Shown piece by piece: positions 6,355-8,306 of a stretch of DNA of 8,306 nt. Positions within the stretch are counted from its first letter, which is position 1. Each line of letters begins with the position of its first letter. This stretch comes from CAZFCK01 sp964517355 (GTDB taxonomy: Bacteria; Desulfobacterota; Desulfovibrionia; Desulfovibrionales; Desulfovibrionaceae), in NCBI GenBank assembly GCA_964517355.1, contig CAZFCK010000214.1, positions 1-8,306 of the forward strand, written 5' to 3'. The notes under the pieces are model-generated. The model was not told where the DNA came from, made no database searches, and saw nothing but the letters and a program-made list of their open reading frames with translations. The position numbers and the translations under genes were made by a program.

Positions 6355-6738
6355 ATGCTTTGGGATATGAACGGCCACACGTGCTGCATTTATACGTTGT
6401 GCGACGGTGAAGGCAATTGTGTTACCCACCTTCTTGGTACTGTGGAAGGGCGGGAGGACATCCACGCCTCCGCGCTCAACGCCTTGGGATACCACCTTTA
6501 CGAGGTGGCGCGGGGTGAACTGGCCCTTGAATATATACACCGCTTCAGCCTTAGCCTGACGCTATGCGATGCGTTCTGGACCTGCGGCTGCGAGGCCTGC
6601 TTCATCCACCATCGTGATTTGGGATGTTGCCCCCTTTGCGGCATTGACGAGGACACCCGGCGGTGCGGGACCATGAACTCATTGCTGCGCTGCCTTGAAT
6701 TGCGCGCTGCGACGCATTTTATTCGGGGACGCAACTGA
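6355..6738 (+). CDS. Cysteine-rich protein of unknown function upstream of cas1 (127 aa)
   Basis: The first gene of the cas1-cas2 operon encodes 127 residues with 13 cysteines. A cluster at 71-95 reads CDAFWTCGCEAC, then eight residues, then CCPLC, giving C77, C79, C82, C91, C92 and C95. Further cysteines are at 10, 11, 16, 22, 104 and 113. The two CxxC-like knuckles resemble a zinc ribbon, or less likely a metal-cluster site. Residues 36-70 look helical. There is no signal peptide or membrane segment. GGAGAGGTGAG just before the ATG gives a good ribosome-binding site; a second ATG is at codon 5. The stop is 16 nt before the cas1 ATG, so the two are very probably co-transcribed and perhaps translationally coupled. 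I do not recognise a Cas family. An accessory role in spacer acquisition is inferred from context only. Confidence 0.65.
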   Translation: MLWDMNGHTCCIYTLCDGEGNCVTHLLGTVEGREDIHASALNALGYHLYEVARGELALEYIHRFSLSLTLCDAFWTCGCEACFIHHRDLGCCPLCGIDEDTRRCGTMNSLLRCLELRAATHFIRGRN

Positions 6739-6754
6739 AGCGGGAGGCACGGCC

Positions 6755-7909
6755 ATGATCGTCCATGTCACCACCCAGGGAGCGCGGGTCGTTCGTGAGG
6801 GACGGCACCTTCTGGTGCGCAAGAACAATGACACGTATCACACGCTGTTTCCTCACAGGCTGCGCCAGCTGGTGCTTTACGGCAACGTATCCCTGACGCC
6901 CCAGGCCTTGGCCGTGTTGCTTAATGCCGGGGTGGACACCGTGTTTCTGCGGCGGGACGGCCGCTACAAAGGGCGTTTGGAGGGCCTTGAGCCACGCAAC
7001 GTGTTCCTGCGCAAGCGGCAGTTCGCGCTCACCGAGGATCTGGAGTTCCGTGTTCATGTGTCCCGGGCCATTGTGTTGGGGAAGCTGAAGAATATGGCGA
7101 CACTGCTGCGGCGCATCCAGCGGGGGCGCCGCTCCGCCAGGGCCGGTGAGGCAGCCGAAGCCATCCGCCGCGAGACGGAGAACATCCACATCGCGTCTTC
7201 CCTGGAGACCTTGCGCGGCGTGGAGGGCGCCGCCTCGCGCCGCTACTTTCAGGCCCTGCGCGAAGGCTTTCTCGATGATCAGGGCTTTCGCAAACGTGTG
7301 CGACGTCCTCCGACCGACCCTGTGAACAGCGTGCTCTCGCTGCTGTACACCTTCTGCATCAACCGGATGTACGCCGCGGTGCGTCTGGCCGGGCTCGATC
7401 CAGCGCCAGGCGCCCTGCACGATCTGGACTATGGCCGGCACGCGCTGCCCCTGGATCTGGTGGAAGAGTTCCGCCCCATCGTGGCGGATGCGCTGACCCT
7501 TTCAATGTTCAATATGGGCGTGCTGGGGCGGGAGGATTTTGTGGAAATGCGGCCCGCTCCCACGCCTCAGGAAACATTCGATGCTGTGGAAGCGGCCAGC
7601 AACGATCCACTGCACGGCATCGAATTGCCGCAAGAGGACGATGAAGAGGGACTCTTCGACATGCCGGAGCAAAACATGCCACAAAACGTGGCGCAGGAGG
7701 GGGACGGCGCACGTTACCCCATACGCTTGCGGGACAATGCCTTCCGCCGCGTGATTGCGGCTTTTGAAAAAAAGATGGATGCGGAATTCCAGCATCCCCT
7801 GGCAGAGACAAGGATGACGTTCGGCGAGGCCATGGTCTTTCAGGCGCGGTTCTTTCGCCGCGTTGTGGAAGGGGAGGCCGCGCAATACCAGCCCCTTTTG
7901 CTCAGGTGA
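6755..7909 (+). CDS. cas1: CRISPR adaptation endonuclease/integrase Cas1
   Basis: This 384-aa Cas1 inserts new spacers into the CRISPR array as a complex with Cas2. The N-terminal beta domain (about 1-90) starts with IVHVTTQGARVVREGRHLLV. The helical C-terminal domain carries the predicted metal-binding triad E157 (RGVEGAASRRYF), H222 (GALHDLDYGR) and D234 (LPLDLVEEFRP), plus the NSVLSLLYT motif at 191-199. All appear intact. It is longer than a typical Cas1 of about 330 residues because of an extra, acidic, low-complexity stretch at about 265-320, between the DFVEM strand and the YPIRLRDNAFRRVI segment. The start at 6755 was chosen over an in-frame ATG at 6695 because GGGAGG lies 8 nt upstream and the family N-terminus begins here; the longer form would overlap the upstream gene. 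Subtype cannot be assigned from this gene alone. Confidence 0.95.
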   Translation: MIVHVTTQGARVVREGRHLLVRKNNDTYHTLFPHRLRQLVLYGNVSLTPQALAVLLNAGVDTVFLRRDGRYKGRLEGLEPRNVFLRKRQFALTEDLEFRVHVSRAIVLGKLKNMATLLRRIQRGRRSARAGEAAEAIRRETENIHIASSLETLRGVEGAASRRYFQALREGFLDDQGFRKRVRRPPTDPVNSVLSLLYTFCINRMYAAVRLAGLDPAPGALHDLDYGRHALPLDLVEEFRPIVADALTLSMFNMGVLGREDFVEMRPAPTPQETFDAVEAASNDPLHGIELPQEDDEEGLFDMPEQNMPQNVAQEGDGARYPIRLRDNAFRRVIAAFEKKMDAEFQHPLAETRMTFGEAMVFQARFFRRVVEGEAAQYQPLLLR

Positions 7910-7942
7910 GGAACGCTCCCGCAAGCACGGGGAGGAGGATGT

Positions 7943-8218
7943 ATGTTGACGCTCGTTACCTACGACGTGGTGGAGAACAAGCCGCGCACGCGGCTGCATA
8001 AGATGCTTAAAGAGCTGGGGCTGAATACGCAAAAGTCCGTATTCGAATGCGATATCGACGCGGCAACCCTGCGCCGTGTCGAGGCCGGCGCCTTGGATTT
8101 GTTGGACCCGGAGGCCGATTCCCTGCGTATTTACAGATTATGCCGCCGTTGCGCACGCAAGGTGCAGGTGCAGGGGCAGGGCATCGTGCTGCTGCCCCGC
8201 GCGTTTGAGGTGCTTTAA
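7943..8218 (+). CDS. cas2: CRISPR adaptation protein Cas2
   Basis: This 91-aa protein matches Cas2 along its length: the first strand LTLVTYDV with the conserved D8, then KPRTRLHKMLKELGL, the signature QKSVFECDI (about 30-38), and DSLRIYRLCRRCARKV near the C-terminus with a CxxC pair. Cas2 forms the central dimer bridging two Cas1 dimers in the integration complex. It starts 33 nt after cas1 and has a strong GGGGAGGAGG ribosome-binding site. It is the last gene visible in the operon; the CRISPR array or effector genes would be expected further right. Confidence 0.95.
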   Translation: MLTLVTYDVVENKPRTRLHKMLKELGLNTQKSVFECDIDAATLRRVEAGALDLLDPEADSLRIYRLCRRCARKVQVQGQGIVLLPRAFEVL

Positions 8219-8225
8219 AGTAAGG

Positions 8226-8255
8226 CTAGAGCATTTTACGCTTGAAAAGCGCTAG
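8226..8255. repeat. Half copy of the dispersed palindromic repeat
   Basis: Thirty bases starting 7 nt after the cas2 stop match the minus strand of 22-51 at 28 of 30 positions. The differences are two C-to-T changes in the left arm. The final outer arm found in the first copy (ATGCTCT, the complement of 15-21) is missing here and replaced by unrelated sequence, so the outer stem cannot form. The core CGCTT/AAGCG pairing is kept. Confidence 0.75.
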
Positions 8256-8306
8256 TACCATGTAACATTTAATGTTTCGCTTTTAGATTGTTTTGTGTAT
8301 CTTGGC
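8256..8306. other. AT-rich sequence after cas2, possible start of a CRISPR leader
   Basis: The last 51 bases are clearly more AT-rich than the operon. They contain an inverted repeat, AACATT-T-AATGTT, at 8264-8276. CRISPR leaders are often AT-rich and lie next to cas2, but no CRISPR repeat is reached before the window ends. Confidence 0.25.

Noticed and set aside
6719..7441. 240-codon minus-strand frame opposite cas1
   Set aside because: It is antisense to cas1, which has its full catalytic triad and family motifs.
8264..8276. Inverted repeat AACATT-T-AATGTT as a possible first CRISPR repeat
   Set aside because: It is too short, occurs once, and no second copy with a spacer fits before the window ends.

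Overview
This looks like a chromosomal segment of a moderately GC-rich Gram-negative bacterium. The gene styles (a beta-phosphoglucomutase/GH65 fusion beside a HAD phosphatase, and a Cas1 with a long insertion) and a dispersed palindromic repeat suggest a Desulfovibrio-like sulfate reducer. That assignment rests on family resemblance only, because no marker gene for taxonomy is present.

The left part (144-4982) lies on the minus strand and concerns disaccharide metabolism. Read in transcription order, it has a HAD-superfamily sugar-phosphate phosphatase (probably of the trehalose/sucrose-phosphatase type). A 414-nt spacer follows, and then a 1071-residue fusion of an N-terminal beta-phosphoglucomutase-type HAD domain to a GH65 disaccharide phosphorylase. 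The fusion should phosphorolyse an alpha-glucoside such as trehalose, maltose or trehalose-6-phosphate to beta-glucose-1-phosphate and pass it to its own mutase domain to give glucose-6-phosphate. The phosphatase may act on the same sugar pool. Its start is best placed at 4982, next to a strong ribosome-binding site, although the frame stays open to 5168.

The middle (about 5387-5572) holds an initiator tRNA-Met gene with its own promoter and a clear intrinsic terminator. Just after the terminator comes a perfect tandem 11-bp repeat whose core resembles the tRNA 3' end. Then come two or three very small plus-strand genes: an acidic 78-aa protein, a 65-aa protein with two membrane segments, and a possible 29-aa peptide. 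None is recognised.

The right part (6355-8218) is a compact plus-strand CRISPR adaptation operon: a 127-aa cysteine-rich protein of unknown function, cas1 with an acidic insertion of about 55 residues, and cas2. No effector gene and no CRISPR array is visible; an array or interference genes could lie just beyond the right edge. The window is bracketed by two copies of one palindromic repeat, near-complete at 15-51 and half at 8226-8255, in opposite orientation and identical at 28 of 30 aligned bases. The most interesting objects are the cysteine-rich gene coupled to cas1, the Cas1 insertion, and this dispersed repeat.
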